This document shows positions 18,028-30,600 of a stretch of DNA of 64,000 nucleotides, piece by piece. How positions within the stretch are numbered: the first letter of the stretch is position 1; each line of letters starts with the position of its first letter. The notes under the pieces were generated by a model. The model was not told the DNA's origin. It did no database searches and was given only the letters and a program-made list of their open reading frames with translations. Where the stretch lies: positions 1,860,001 through 1,924,000 of the forward strand of contig CAMPQE020000053.1 of NCBI GenBank assembly GCA_946902985.2, read 5' to 3'. Both the position numbers and the translations under genes were made by a program. The DNA comes from Meconema thalassinum. Its lineage: Eukaryota; Arthropoda; Insecta; Orthoptera; Tettigoniidae.

Positions 18028-20349
18028 ATGGCAGATGAAAGTCTGAGAATGATGTTGGAGGAGATGTCCAACAGCTTGAAAGCTAGCATGAATGAAAGTG
18101 TAAAGCAGATGCTGGATGAAAATTTGAAAGTTCTTCAGACCAGTTCTGCAAACTTAGAAAATAATATGTCGCGTTTACAGATCAATACCCAGGGAATCGA
18201 GAATGCTGTAACTGACATGCGCACAGACGTGTCCAATGTCCATAAAGATTTATCCAATGTGCATAAAGATGTGTCTGATGTTAAAAATGATGTTTCTAAG
18301 GTACAAAAAGATCTTACTATGTTGAATCTTGATGTTGCTAATGTCCGGGGTGATATTTCATGTGCTAGAGCTGAAGTAATTGTTGTTAGGAATGATGTTG
18401 CTACTGTACAAGACAAAGTAGAAGAAGTTCAAAAAGAGGTTAGAAATGCTCGAACTGATGTGTCAAATGTTCAAGTAGACATCAATAATATTCATTCAGA
18501 TGTTAACGATATGCAAAGCGATATCAATAAAATACAAGTAGAAGTCAATACTGTTTTTATAGACATTGCTAAAGTTCAAACTGATGTTAACAAAGTTAGG
18601 GAGGAAATTGAAACTTCAAAAACGCTTTGTACTCGTAACATTAGTGCATTAACAACTCGGTTAGTTGACGAGTCTGTTAGGACAACAGCTTCTTTAGCTG
18701 GTTTAAAATACGATGTAGAGGTCATGAGAACCCAAGTATTAGATCACAATCGTTTACTTAAGGAGGACATCGAAGTAGATATCGCTGAATTGTTAACTGC
18801 AAATGTAACGGTTTGGAAAGAGGAATGGAACAGGTCAAGTGGGGAACATGTAGATCAGATTCAGGAACGAATTGAAAGAAAACTTGCCAGTACACAAGTA
18901 GATATTAATAATGAAGTAGTTCAGATTAGGAAAGACTTGAATGTAAGGATGGATTCGCTATCCGAAAAGCAGGTAGAGGATAGAACTCAAATGGGTCAGG
19001 ACGTGCAAGCATTAAAAACTGCGTTAGAGGAACAGATTCATAAGGTTGTCTCTGATGTTAATGAAACTACGAGCAAACTGCAGAATTTGAAACTAGGAGA
19101 AGCTAGCATGATGGAAACCTATAAGGAAGAGTTGATTAGGAAAGTCATCACGGAAATCACAGACAAGGATACCGAAGGATTGACTGGTGAAGAGGATAGA
19201 AATTACGTGAGAAGAGGTAACCTTACTACAGAAGAGAGAGATATTAGTCCTGAGGAACGTATATCCAGATTCAGGGAAAAAGAAGAAGAGGATCGGAATA
19301 TTGAACCCGAATGGAAGTATCGTGATAGGGGGAGGAATTATATGGATTCATATCCGAGAAATGTGACAGTCATCCGGAATTTTGAAGACAAACCTCAAAA
19401 ATTTAGCAACACTGATAGTCTCACACCGATTGAATATATCAGGAATCTTAAAGACTATTTCATAGAAGCCCACATTCCTAGAGAGAGAGAGATGAGAATC
19501 GTAGAGAGATTTCTAGCTGGAGGACCCCTCGAATGGTTTAGAGCATTTCGGTACACTTTCAGCAATTTTGACGAATTTGCAGAGGCACTGATTAAACGAT
19601 TCTGGTCAATAGAAGCTCAGAATTCATTAAGAGCTGAGGTATACTCGAGGAAGTATTCAGGTACTCTTCCAACACGGTACGCTGATTTCTTCACGAGCCA
19701 ACTATCACGCTTGAGATTTTTGCAACCCCCATTGTCAACAGAGCAGTTGATAGATGCGATTTCACGTATGCTGCCTGTGGAAGTAAGAAGACTGATCATA
19801 TCGTCAAATATCAGAGATTTGACCAGTATGGACGAATTGTTGAGAAGGCTTGACTACACGAGTCCAATGCCAAATTTGGTACAAAAAGGTCAGAGGCACG
19901 AATTCAAAGACGTTAATACAGTCTACATGGATCAAGTGCAGCAAACTGATAAGCCTGAGGAAGGAAAAACTGAAAATGTAGGTCCTCACAGGAATAATCA
20001 TTTCCGCAACAACAGATCCCAAGGTTACCGTCCATATCAGCAAAGACGAGGCTGGAATAATAATAGAGGGAATTACAACAACGGAAGAGGTAGATACTAC
20101 AACAATGGTTATAATAGAAACTACAATCGAAATAACCAGTACCAGAATCAGAATCAGAATTCTCAAGGTCAGGTTATGACACCCGACAAGTATCAAGAAA
20201 GAGAGAAAGAAAGTCAGCAGTATCTGAAGGAATTACGAGAAAAGGAAGCTGAAAACCAAAAGAAAAGACAGGATGTAGTGATCGATCCTGGTCCTTCTAC
20301 AAGTCAGCAGAATTCGGAAAACAGGTATTCAGGACAGAAGAGAAAGTAG
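18028..20349 (+). CDS. Gag of the gag-only LTR element, copy 1, intact, 773 aa
   Basis: The ATG at 18028 opens the frame and gives a methionine-led polar N-terminus (MADESLRMMLEEMSNSLK). Residues about 30-370 are a long coiled coil built from repeats such as DVSNVHKDLSNVHKDVSDV, which would drive multimerisation. Residues about 446-611 form a capsid-like Gag domain: IRNFEDKPQKFS, TPIEYIRNLKDYF, GPLEWFRAFRYTF, EALIKRFW and the C-terminal LDYTSP follow the usual helix order. Residues about 655-711 are a basic, disordered R/N/G/Y/Q-rich tail (RRGWNNNRGNYNNGRGRYYN) that could bind RNA. There is no CCHC zinc knuckle and no downstream enzyme ORF. Expected role: cytoplasmic RNA-packaging particle formation. 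The stop is at 20347-20349. Confidence 0.85.
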   Translation: MADESLRMMLEEMSNSLKASMNESVKQMLDENLKVLQTSSANLENNMSRLQINTQGIENAVTDMRTDVSNVHKDLSNVHKDVSDVKNDVSKVQKDLTMLNLDVANVRGDISCARAEVIVVRNDVATVQDKVEEVQKEVRNARTDVSNVQVDINNIHSDVNDMQSDINKIQVEVNTVFIDIAKVQTDVNKVREEIETSKTLCTRNISALTTRLVDESVRTTASLAGLKYDVEVMRTQVLDHNRLLKEDIEVDIAELLTANVTVWKEEWNRSSGEHVDQIQERIERKLASTQVDINNEVVQIRKDLNVRMDSLSEKQVEDRTQMGQDVQALKTALEEQIHKVVSDVNETTSKLQNLKLGEASMMETYKEELIRKVITEITDKDTEGLTGEEDRNYVRRGNLTTEERDISPEERISRFREKEEEDRNIEPEWKYRDRGRNYMDSYPRNVTVIRNFEDKPQKFSNTDSLTPIEYIRNLKDYFIEAHIPREREMRIVERFLAGGPLEWFRAFRYTFSNFDEFAEALIKRFWSIEAQNSLRAEVYSRKYSGTLPTRYADFFTSQLSRLRFLQPPLSTEQLIDAISRMLPVEVRRLIISSNIRDLTSMDELLRRLDYTSPMPNLVQKGQRHEFKDVNTVYMDQVQQTDKPEEGKTENVGPHRNNHFRNNRSQGYRPYQQRRGWNNNRGNYNNGRGRYYNNGYNRNYNRNNQYQNQNQNSQGQVMTPDKYQEREKESQQYLKELREKEAENQKKRQDVVIDPGPSTSQQNSENRYSGQKRK

Positions 20350-20524
20350 AGAGGAGAGAATGCATTAGCCACACACAACCCAGAGAAGAAGAGACTTATG
20401 ATTAAGGAACATAGAAGAAATATCATACAAGAGTAGAATTATAATTCAATTTCGTGTTCAAGTGAATTGAGATATTTATAACACAGAGTTTAAAAACAAT
20501 TTGCAACTGTTTTTAAAACGTGGT

Positions 20525-20534
20525 GAAGGGAGAA
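20525..20534 (+). promoter_or_regulatory. Polypurine tract before LTR 2
   Basis: GAAGGGAGAA is immediately followed by the TG of LTR2. A purine run in this position is the primer for plus-strand DNA synthesis in LTR retrotransposons. Its exact abutment supports the LTR boundary. The same tract precedes LTR3 at 27659-27668. Confidence 0.75.
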
Positions 20535-23500
20535 TGCCCCCGTAAATTGAATTATATTGAGACCACGATGGCTGTATTGGCAAATATGAGTAAAGTTATG
20601 GATGTCATAGTTGTGACGTGTATATTCATGACGTAGGCACGGATGACGCAGATTTCATGCAAGTAGGCTGGTTGAGCTGAGATTCTTGGTGACGTCATGA
20701 TTTTGTTCGAGAAAGATCGGAGATTTACGACGCAGTCGCAGGAAACAAGGTATTGTGCTAAGGAAGAAGTTACGCTATTGGAGGAGAGACTCGAACCAAT
20801 GAACGATAGTTTGGAAGGAAGACGGAGATTGCTGAAACTACGATATTTAATTACTTTTGGCATACAGATTTGTGGAAAACTATTTTCAGTTATGGCATTG
20901 ATTTGGAATTTTGAAGAAATTAATTTTGAGTTTTTGAAATTTGAAAATCCGTCAAGTATAGCCAAAGTTAAAACTTCTAGCAATGACGCAGCAACAGGCT
21001 ATGGAAGGGATGGATACGCCCCTTAAGAAGTTGATAAAAGGTCGTGCACAGAAGAGAGGAGCTCTCAGAACTCATACTCAGAACTCATACGGATCATACC
21101 GCTGATACCGCATATATATTTCAGATGTTATAGAGTCATTTTCGAGTGAACAAGTGAAGCAAGTTGTCTTTAGCGTGTGGTTAAAGCCCGGCGCATCGAA
21201 CGAACACGGAGCAGTTCCATTTTACGCTGCTCGAAACTAGGTGAAGTTGAAACGCTCACATTAACGTTTCCACCAGATAAGATATCAAGAGTTAACTTCA
21301 GCCTTTATTATAATTCAATTGGGCAGTACAACATTGAGGTGTGTAGAAGATTTGAACAATTTCACAGTTATACTTCGAAAGATATTGGCACTTTAAGGCT
21401 GCCAACAAAAGTGATTTTCTCGCCACATGAGAAACACTTTTAAAATTCCACATTATACACTACGGCTGACACGTGGAGTGCAACAGTGATATTGGAGAAT
21501 ACGTTTGGTAATACGATACATTCTACTATGGAACATTATAATCTTGCAGTGCTTTCGATGATTATAACAGTAGTTGAGATGGAAGGCTAAGGCTTTAATG
21601 CAATTGGGACATATATCGTTGGAGTGAAATAACAGCATGGAACTTCGTTAATCGTCTTTCTACAAAAGCGAGCATGTAATGAACATCCAACTACACTCAT
21701 GCATCGTGAATCCATCGCTGAATTATACCAGATGACAGTGGAAATATTTTCATACTCCACGATTATGAATATTTCTGCGGAAATAACTACAATAAACTTC
21801 ATGGCGATTTACGACCGGAACTTCAGGGAACTTTCAAGAGAGGCTAGGGTGGACCCGGCTCACAAAGAAGAGTTTTGCCAGAAGGATGTTTTTCGTATCC
21901 ACGGAGCAGTGCAATTTTCGGAGGAGGAAGCAGTTCGCTTCTCCGAGGACGCTGATTCCAGGTTCGAGGTCGGAGCACATTTTCACGCTGGTGAAATGGA
22001 ACCAACAGCAGTTTTCTTTGAAAACTTTCCTCTAGAACTTCAATCAACAGATAAGGTAGTCGTGAATGTTTCTTGTATTATTTGAGTCTTGTAGCGATAT
22101 CTGAGCAACCATTCTTCCCATATTTTCTGTCCCATATTTTTTTTGTGCCCCATTTTCTTGATTAACATTTCTGTACTCAGTACACTTCGATGATTTATGC
22201 CTTTTTCTTCGATTTGTTGAGACATTGTTATGTCATTGGCATAGTTAAATTAATTTTGGATCAGTTGAGACTGATGATTTAGATTCTTTCAGTAATTTGC
22301 ATATTTTTGTAGTCACGATTTGACTGTAAAGTTAACGATTTTCTATGGCAGATTTGAATTCAGACAGCGTGTCATTTTATTAAAGTAATTCTATTCAGTA
22401 AATTACTTTGACCAATTTTCTGTCATCCTCAAGAAAGAAGAATAATTAAATGATTTTAGAGCGTTAAAATCTATTACGATATCGACGATCTTTGAAATAC
22501 TAGTCGTCTTATGAACATGATTGCAACATAGACATTTATCATTGCATTATAGACAATTTTATGAAATATGAACTTTGATTACGATTTATTGAATACACTA
22601 TAGTAATGAACATTTGATAGGAGTTTTTCTCAATTATAGATTGGAACAATAATGTTTGCATTCCACAGTCTAATTGTATTCTATTCGACTATTCATACAG
22701 TTTAGATGAACTTTGATTGAAGATAGTATTTTTATACTGCGATACTTTGAAGATATTAATCTCAATTTTGATAGACCAGGGAGGAGTGTCTAATCGTATT
22801 TGCTATTAAATTTATTTGTGATTGGCAAATTTTTACTTCATATCGATTCATGAATGAAACCCACGAAGGTTAAATAATAACAGTCATTAATACAATTGTT
22901 GAATATAAGAATTTTTAAAGAGGAACAATGGATGTATAATCGTTAGTTCAGTGGACGTGTAATAGTCGCTGATGAATAATGCCCTTGAATTATGAAGGAG
23001 GTTCCCACAGTAACGTTAATGAAGTTGATGAATTTATAAGTGGAGGATTTTTGTATGTAGTTTGGAAGATTTTTATGCCATATATATGAAGATATATGAT
23101 GAATTTTGGGCCAATTTTTGTGCAATTTTGTGCGTCTTGAGCGAAGTATTTTCCCGCTGAATGTATTGTTCTGGTTCTTTGAAAGTTATTCATATGAAGA
23201 TACTGTTAAAATTAACAAGAGTGTTAAATAATTTGAGATAAAGATTTTGAATGGAGGTTACCGTCACAAATATTAATAATTATTATTAAACCTTATTAAA
23301 CCTGAATTTGACAGTTAAATATAACTAACCTTCATTGGTCGATTATATCACCACGATTTGAGTAATTATCAACCGGATAAATGTGTGGTTTAATGTATTT
23401 CTTGTATAAATAATATAAACAATATAATATTGTAAAATTATTTTGTAAATATCTTTGTTAAATAATTTGAAATGAAAAGGATTAATAGAGGCGTGTATAA

Positions 23501-24455
23501 GTTTTCCAATTGTCGTTTGACATTGTTATAAACAATTTATTATTGTTATAAATAATTAATGAACTTTTGTTATTAACATTAAGAGTTTTGTTTTTATACT
23601 CTAAACAACGCTAATTAAACAAGTGGTTTGAACAATTAAACATGATTTGGGATTGTTGGAGTAATCCACTGGTGTTTGAATGGAGCATTTAAAACATTTG
23701 CGTGATAATATTTCAGTTGAGATGTGAACATTTACGTGTTTTGAAAAGGAGAGCCAAGCTCTGAGGTAACTCGCTTATGCTAGGGTTGAACGAACGGGGT
23801 GAGTCCGCTTTGACGATGCAGGTGCATTGCAGCTGGCCCGGACAACTGTATGACAGAGGCCAAGGACGTATCCATAATAGCCTTGTGGCTATAAATAAAA
23901 TGTGAAGTATATAAACACGCAAAACAATTGATATATGTGTCTCGTCCCAAATCCCGTTTCCATTCCAAGTGCATTATTATTTTTACGTTTCTTTGAGCTG
24001 GAGAAAGCTGAAACATTGTATGTAGAGTATACAAGTCCTACAGGAGGACATGATTATATGGACGATGGCTTCTGATTGCCACGTGGATTTTGTTGTTTTA
24101 TTTTTGTTAAAATCATTCTTTATGTGAAATAAATTATTGTGCAGTTTAAAGTTTCTCATCTTCGTTATGGTTCATTTTAAATATCATGGTGGAGGTTATT
24201 GTGAGGGCATACTTTAAGTGATCCAGTTGACAACCCAGTCCCCGAGATAAATTTAAGAGGTAAGTAAAGGTAAGTATGAACCCCCGTATATTTTGGTGTG
24301 TTCCACAATAATTTCTTGTTAACTATTGTGCTCTAATCTCGATAGTATCTGTCAGTGCCATTTTCATTGATGTAGCTGTGCCGGTGCGATTGATTATTGG
24401 CAATCCGATTGAGTGGGCGGATATCTGACAGCCTACTATCCGGATATCGGGTACA
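20535..24455 (+). repeat. LTR 2 (shared middle LTR), 3921 bp
   Basis: Functions as the 3' LTR of unit 1 and the 5' LTR of unit 2. By eye it has few private changes. It agrees with LTR3 at most sites where LTR1 differs and with LTR1 at most sites where LTR3 differs, so it looks closest to the ancestral sequence. It carries the intact version of the 128-codon ORF at 21699-22085. Confidence 0.85.
21699..22085 (+). CDS. Candidate 128-aa ORF within LTR 2, function unknown
   Basis: The ORF reads MHRESIAELYQ to VVVNVSCII and has a protein-like, acidic C-terminal half (FSEEEAVRFSEDADSRFEVG). I recognise no domain. The same ORF is open in LTR3 (28836-29219, with a further upstream ATG at 28800 created by one base change) but is broken by a 1-bp loss in LTR1. 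Because the LTRs are near-identical, conservation between them is no evidence of selection. It lies downstream of the candidate promoter, so it would be transcribed. Confidence 0.25.
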   Translation: MHRESIAELYQMTVEIFSYSTIMNISAEITTINFMAIYDRNFRELSREARVDPAHKEEFCQKDVFRIHGAVQFSEEEAVRFSEDADSRFEVGAHFHAGEMEPTAVFFENFPLELQSTDKVVVNVSCII

Positions 24456-24649
24456 GTAGGATTGGCGACCCTATAACGTAGGGCATGTTCAACAAAACTG
24501 GATTACCAGGTTGAACACCAGTAGGATTGGCAACCCTAAAACGTGGGGCTCGATCGACTGAATAACATTGGATTACCAAGTTATTGCAGTAGAATTGACA
24601 CCGCAATTTTGTGGAGTTTTCGAATAACATTGGATTACCAAGTTATCGA
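24454..24649 (+). repeat. Three tandem leader modules (copy 2)
   Basis: Same three hairpin modules as at 17320-17515, displaced by 7134 bp and by eye unchanged, including all stem pairs. They span the LTR2/internal-2 junction. Confidence 0.65.
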
Positions 24650-25161
24650 TGTCAAAGGGATTGTGAAGACTCAAATAAAGTGGTTGATTCTTTGTTAGAT
24701 GTCTTGGCCAATTGTAGAATTTGAGAGTGTGATTATATGGAGATAAATGTTGTGTTGTATTAGGAAAATTACACTCAGAAAAGATCAGATCTTATACAAC
24801 TTGAGAGAGGTTAAATAGGCTGGAAACTTAGAAAAATCGCCTATGATCTGGAATCTTATTTAATTTGACCGGCTTATGACATGTTTAGTCATATTAAAGA
24901 TAAAATTAAACTATTTGGATTGTAAATGTAAATTATTTGTGTTAGGATATTTTAAAATGAACCAAAGAAACTTGAACATGTGCTTGAGTTTATTTCAACA
25001 TGAAGTGTCTACGAAAGTTAATTATAAGGTAATTATAAGTTAGATTTAAGACAGAAAATTGCTCAAAACTTATATATGGTGAAAAATGTTGCTCAGATGT
25101 TGTTATTTTGCTCTGTTTGATGTATGTCCCTAAAGCAGTTTATTATTGAAATATTATTGAA

Positions 25162-27483
25162 ATGGCAGATGAAAGTCTGAGAATGATGTTGGAGGAGATG
25201 TCCAACAGCTTGAAAGCTAGCATGAATGAAAGTGTAAAGCAGATGCTGGATGAAAATTTGAAAGTTCTTCAGACCAGTTCTGCAAACTTAGAAAATAATA
25301 TGTCGCGTTTACAGATCAATACCCAGGGAATCGAGAATGCTGTAACTGACATGCGCACAGACGTGTCCAATGTCCATAAAGATTTATCCAATGTGCATAA
25401 AGATGTGTCTGATGTTAAAAATGATGTTTCTAAGGTACAAAAAGATCTTACTATGTTGAATCTTGATGTTGCTAATGTCCGGGGTGATATTTCATGTGCT
25501 AGAGCTGAAGTAATTGTTGTTAGGAATGATGTTGCTACTGTACAAGACAAAGTAGAAGAAGTTCAAAAAGAGGTTAGAAATGCTCGAACTGATGTGTCAA
25601 ATGTTCAAGTAGACATCAATAATATTCATTCAGATGTTAACGATATGCAAAGCGATATCAATAAAATACAAGTAGAAGTCAATACTGTTTTTATAGACAT
25701 TGCTAAAGTTCAAACTGATGTTAACAAAGTTAGGGAGGAAATTGAAACTTCAAAAACGCTTTGTACTCGTAACATTAGTGCATTAACAACTCGGTTAGTT
25801 GACGAGTCTGTTAGGACAACAGCTTCTTTAGCTGGTTTAAAATACGATGTAGAGGTCATGAGAACCCAAGTATTAGATCACAATCGTTTACTTAAGGAGG
25901 ACATCGAAGTAGATATCGCTGAATTGTTAACTGCAAATGTAACGGTTTGGAAAGAGGAATGGAACAGGTCAAGTGGGGAACATGTAGATCAGATTCAGGA
26001 ACGAATTGAAAGAAAACTTGCCAGTACACAAGTAGATATTAATAATGAAGTAGTTCAGATTAGGAAAGACTTGAATGTAAGGATGGATTCGCTATCCGAA
26101 AAGCAGGTAGAGGATAGAACTCAAATGGGTCAGGACGTGCAAGCATTAAAAACTGCGTTAGAGGAACAGATTCATAAGGTTGTCTCTGATGTTAATGAAA
26201 CTACGAGCAAACTGCAGAATTTGAAACTAGGAGAAGCTAGCATGATGGAAACCTATAAGGAAGAGTTGATTAGGAAAGTCATCACGGAAATCACAGACAA
26301 GGATACCGAAGGATTGACTGGTGAAGAGGATAGAAATTACGTGAGAAGAGGTAACCTTACTACAGAAGAGAGATATTAGTCCTGAGGAACGTATATCCAG
26401 ATTCAGGGAAGAAGAAGAAGAGGATCGGAATATTGAACCCGAATGGAAGTATCGTGATAGGGGGAGGAATTATATGGATTCATATCCGAGAAATGTGACA
26501 GTCATCCGGAATTTTGAAGACAAACCTCAAAAATTTAGCAACACTGATAGTCTCACACCGATTGAATATATCAGGAATCTTAAAGACTATTTCATAGAAG
26601 CCCACATTCCTAGAGAGAGAGAGAGTTGAGAATCGTAGAGAGATTTCTAGCTGGAGGACCCCTCGAATGGTTTAGAGCATTTCGGTACACTTTCAGCAAT
26701 TTTGACGAATTTGCAGAGGCACTGATTAAACGATTCTGGTCAATAGAAGCTCAGAATTCATTAAGAGCTGAGGTATACTCCAGGAAGTATTCAGGTACTC
26801 TTCCAACACGGTACGCTGATTTCTTCACGAGCCAACTATCACGCTTGAGATTTTTGCAACCCCCATTGTCAACAGAGCAGTTGATAGATGCGATTTCACG
26901 TATGCTGCCTGTGGAAGTAAGAAGACTGATCATATCGTCAAATATCAGAGATTTGACCAGTATGGACGAATTGTTGAGAAGGCTTGACTACACGAGTCCA
27001 ATGCCAAATTTGGTACAAAAAGGTCAGAGGCACGAATTCAAAGACGTTAATACAGTCTACATGGATCAAGTGCAGCAAACTGATAAGCCTGAGGAAGGAA
27101 AAACTGAAAATGTAGGTTCTCACAGGAATAATCATTTCCGCAACAACAGATCCCAAGGTTACCGTCCATATCAGCAAAGACGAGGCTGGAATAATAATAG
27201 AGGGAATTACAACAACGGAAGAGGTAGATACTACAACAATGGTTATAATAGAAACTACAATCGAAATAACCAGTACCAGAATCAGAATCAGAATTCTCAA
27301 GGTCAGGTTATGACACTCGACAAGTATCAAGAAAGAGAGAAAGAAAGTCAGCAGTATCTGAAGGAATTACGAGAAAAGGAAGCTGAAAACCAAAAGAAAA
27401 GACAGGATGTAGTGATCGATCCTGGTCCTACTACAAGTCAGCAGAATTCGGAAAACAGGTATTCAGGACAGAAGAGAAAGTAG
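25162..27483 (+). pseudogene. Gag copy 2, broken by paired 2-bp slippage events
   Basis: Near-identical to the intact gag until residue about 404. There, loss of one GA in a short GA run (near 26370) shifts the frame and gives an immediate TAG at 26377-26379. A second GA run near 26615-26625 has gained 2 bp, which returns the sequence to the original frame, and the capsid-like domain and basic tail then run open to 27483. About 250 bp in between are out of frame. The coiled coil alone could still be made. Both changes are in dinucleotide runs, so they are either slippage mutations or assembly errors. Confidence 0.8.
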
Positions 27484-27658
27484 AGAGGAGAGAATGCATT
27501 AGCCACACACAACCCAGAGAAGAAGAGACTTATGATTAAGGAACATAGAAGAAATATCATACAAGAGTAGAATTATAATTCAATTTCGTGTTCAAGTGAA
27601 TTGAGATATTTATAACACAGAGTTTAAAAACAATTTGCAACTGTTTTTAAAACGTGGT

Positions 27659-27668
27659 GAAGGGAGAA
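27659..27668 (+). promoter_or_regulatory. Polypurine tract before LTR 3
   Basis: GAAGGGAGAA directly precedes the TG of LTR3, as in unit 1. Confidence 0.7.
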
Positions 27669-30600
27669 TGCCCCCGTAAATTGAATTATATTGAGACCAC
27701 GATGGCTGTATTGGCAAATATGAGTAAAGTTATGGATGTCATAGTTGTGACGTGTATATTCATGACGTAGGCACGGATGACGCAGATTTCATGCAAGTAG
27801 GCTGGTTGAGCTGAGATTCTTGGTGACGTCATGATTTTGTTCGAGAAAGATCGGAGATTTACGACACAGTCGCAGGAAACAAGGTATTGTGCTAAGGAAG
27901 AAGTTACGCTATTGGAGGAGAGACTCGAACCAATGAACGATAGTTTGGAAGGAAGATGGAGATTGCTGAAACTACGATATTTAATTACTTTTGGCATACA
28001 GATTTGTGGAAAACTATTTTCAGTTATGGCATTGATTTGGAATTTTGAAGAAATTAATTTTGAGTTTTTGAAATTTGAAAATCCGTCAAGTATAGCCAAA
28101 GTTAAAACTTCTAGCAATGACGCAGCAACAGGCTATGGAAGGGATGGATACGCCCCTTAAGAAGTTGATAAAAGGTCGTGCACAGAAGAGAGGAGCTCTC
28201 AGAACTCATACTCAGAACTCATACGGATCATACCGCTGATACCGCATATATATTTCAGATGTTATAGAGTCATTTTCGAGTGAACAAGTGAAGCAAGTTG
28301 TCTTTAGCGTGTGGTTAAAGCCCGGCGCATCGAACGAACACGGAGCAGTTCCATTTTACGCTGCTCGAAACTAGGTGAAGTTGAAACGCTCACATTAACG
28401 TTTCCACCAGATGAGATATCAAGAGTTAACTTCAGCCTTTATTATAATTCAATTGGGCAGTACAACATTGAGGTGTGTAGAAGATTTGAACAATTTCACA
28501 GTTATACTTCGAAAGATATTGGCACTTTAAGGCTGCCAACAAAAGTGATTTTCTCGCCACATGAGAAACACTTTTAAAATTCCACATTATACACTACGGC
28601 TGACACGTGGAGTGCAACAGTGATATTGGAGAATACGTTTGGTAATACGATACATTCTACTATGGAACATTATAATCTTGCAGTGCTTTCGATGATTATA
28701 ACAGTAGTTGAGATGGAAGGCTAAGGCTTTAATGCAATTGGGACATATATCGTTGGAGTGAAATAACAGCATGGAACTTCGTTAATCGTCTTTCTACAAA
28801 TGCGAGCATGTAATGAACATCCAACTACACTCATGCATCGTGAATCCATCGCTGAATTATACCAGATGACAGTGGAAATATTTTCATACTCCACGATTAT
28901 GAATATTTCTGCGGAAATAACTACAATAAACTTCATGGCGATTTACGACCGGAACTTCAGGGAACTTTCAAGAGAGGCTAGGGTGGACCCGGCTCACAAA
29001 GAAGAGTTTTGCCAGAAGGATGTTTTTCGTATCCACGGAGCAGTGCAATTTTCGGAGGAGGAAGCAGTTCGCTTCTCCGAGGACGCTGATTCCAGGTTCG
29101 AGGTCGGAGCACATTTTCACGCTGGTGAAATGGAACCAACAGCAGTTTTCTTTGAAAACTTTCCTCTAGAACTTCAATCAACAGATAAGGTAGTCGTGAA
29201 TGTTTCTTGTATTATTTGAGTCTTGTAGCGATATCTGAGCAACCATTCTTCCCATATTTTCTGTCCCATATTTTTTTTGTGCCCCATTTTCTTGATTAAC
29301 ATTTCTGTACTCAGTACACTTCGATGATTTATGCCTTTTTCTTCGATTTGTTGAGACATTGTTATGTCATTGGCATAGTTAAATTAATTTTGGATCAGTT
29401 GAGACTGATGATTTAGATTCTTTCAGTAATTTGCATATTTTTGTAGTCACGATTTGACTGTAAAGTTAACGATTTTCTATGGCAGATTTGAATTCAGACA
29501 GCGTGTCATTTTATTAAAGTAATTCTATTCAGTAAATTACTTTGACCAATTTTCTGTCATCCTCAAGAAAGAAGAATAATTAAATGATTTTAGAGCGTTA
29601 AAATCTATTACGATATCGACGATCTTTGAAATACTAGTCGTCTTATGAACATGATTGCAACATAGACATTTATCATTGCATTATAGACAATTTTATGAAA
29701 TATGAACTTTGATTACGATTTATTGAATACACTATAGTAATGAACATTTGATAGGAGTTTTTCTCAATTATAGATTGGAACAATAATGTTTGCATTCCAC
29801 AGTCTAATTGTATTCTATTCGACTATTCATACAGTTTAGATGAACTTTCATTGAAGATAGTATTCTTATACTGTGATACTTTGAAGATATTAATCTCAAT
29901 TTTGATAGACCAGGGAGGAGTGTCTAATCGTATTTGCTATTAAATTTATTTGTGATTGGCAAATTTTTACTTCATATCGATTCATGAATGAAACCCACGA
30001 AGGTTAAATAGTAACAGTCATTAATACAATTGATGAATATAAGAATTTTTAAAGAGGAACAATGGATGTATAATCGTTAGTTCAGTGGACATGTAATAGT
30101 CGCTGATGAATAATGCCCTTGAATTATGAAGGAGGTTCCCACAGTAATGTTAATGAAGTTGATGAATTTATAAGTGGAGGATTTTTGTATGTAGTTTGGA
30201 AGATTTTTATGCCATATATATGAAGATATATGATGAATTTTGGGCCAATTTTTGTGCAATTTTGTGCGTCTTGAGCGAAGTATTTTCCCGCTGAATGTAT
30301 TGTTCTGGTTCTTTGAAAGTTATTCATATGAAGATACTGTTAAAATTAACAAGAGTGTTAAATAATTTGAGATAAAGATTTTGAATGGAGGTTACCGTCA
30401 CAAATATTAATAATTATTATTAAACCTTATTAAACCTGAATTTGACAGTTAAATATAACTAACCTTCATTGGTCGATTATATCACCACGATTTGAGTAAT
30501 TATCAACCGGATAAATGTGTGGTTTAATGTATTTCTTGTATAAATAATATAAACAATATAATATTGTAAAATAATTTTGTAAATATCTTTGTTAAATAAT

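Noticed and set aside
18135..18416. Minus-strand 93-codon ORF inside gag
   Set aside because: It is the antisense shadow of the coiled-coil repeats; the same applies to 25269-25550, 19804-20196 and 26938-27330.
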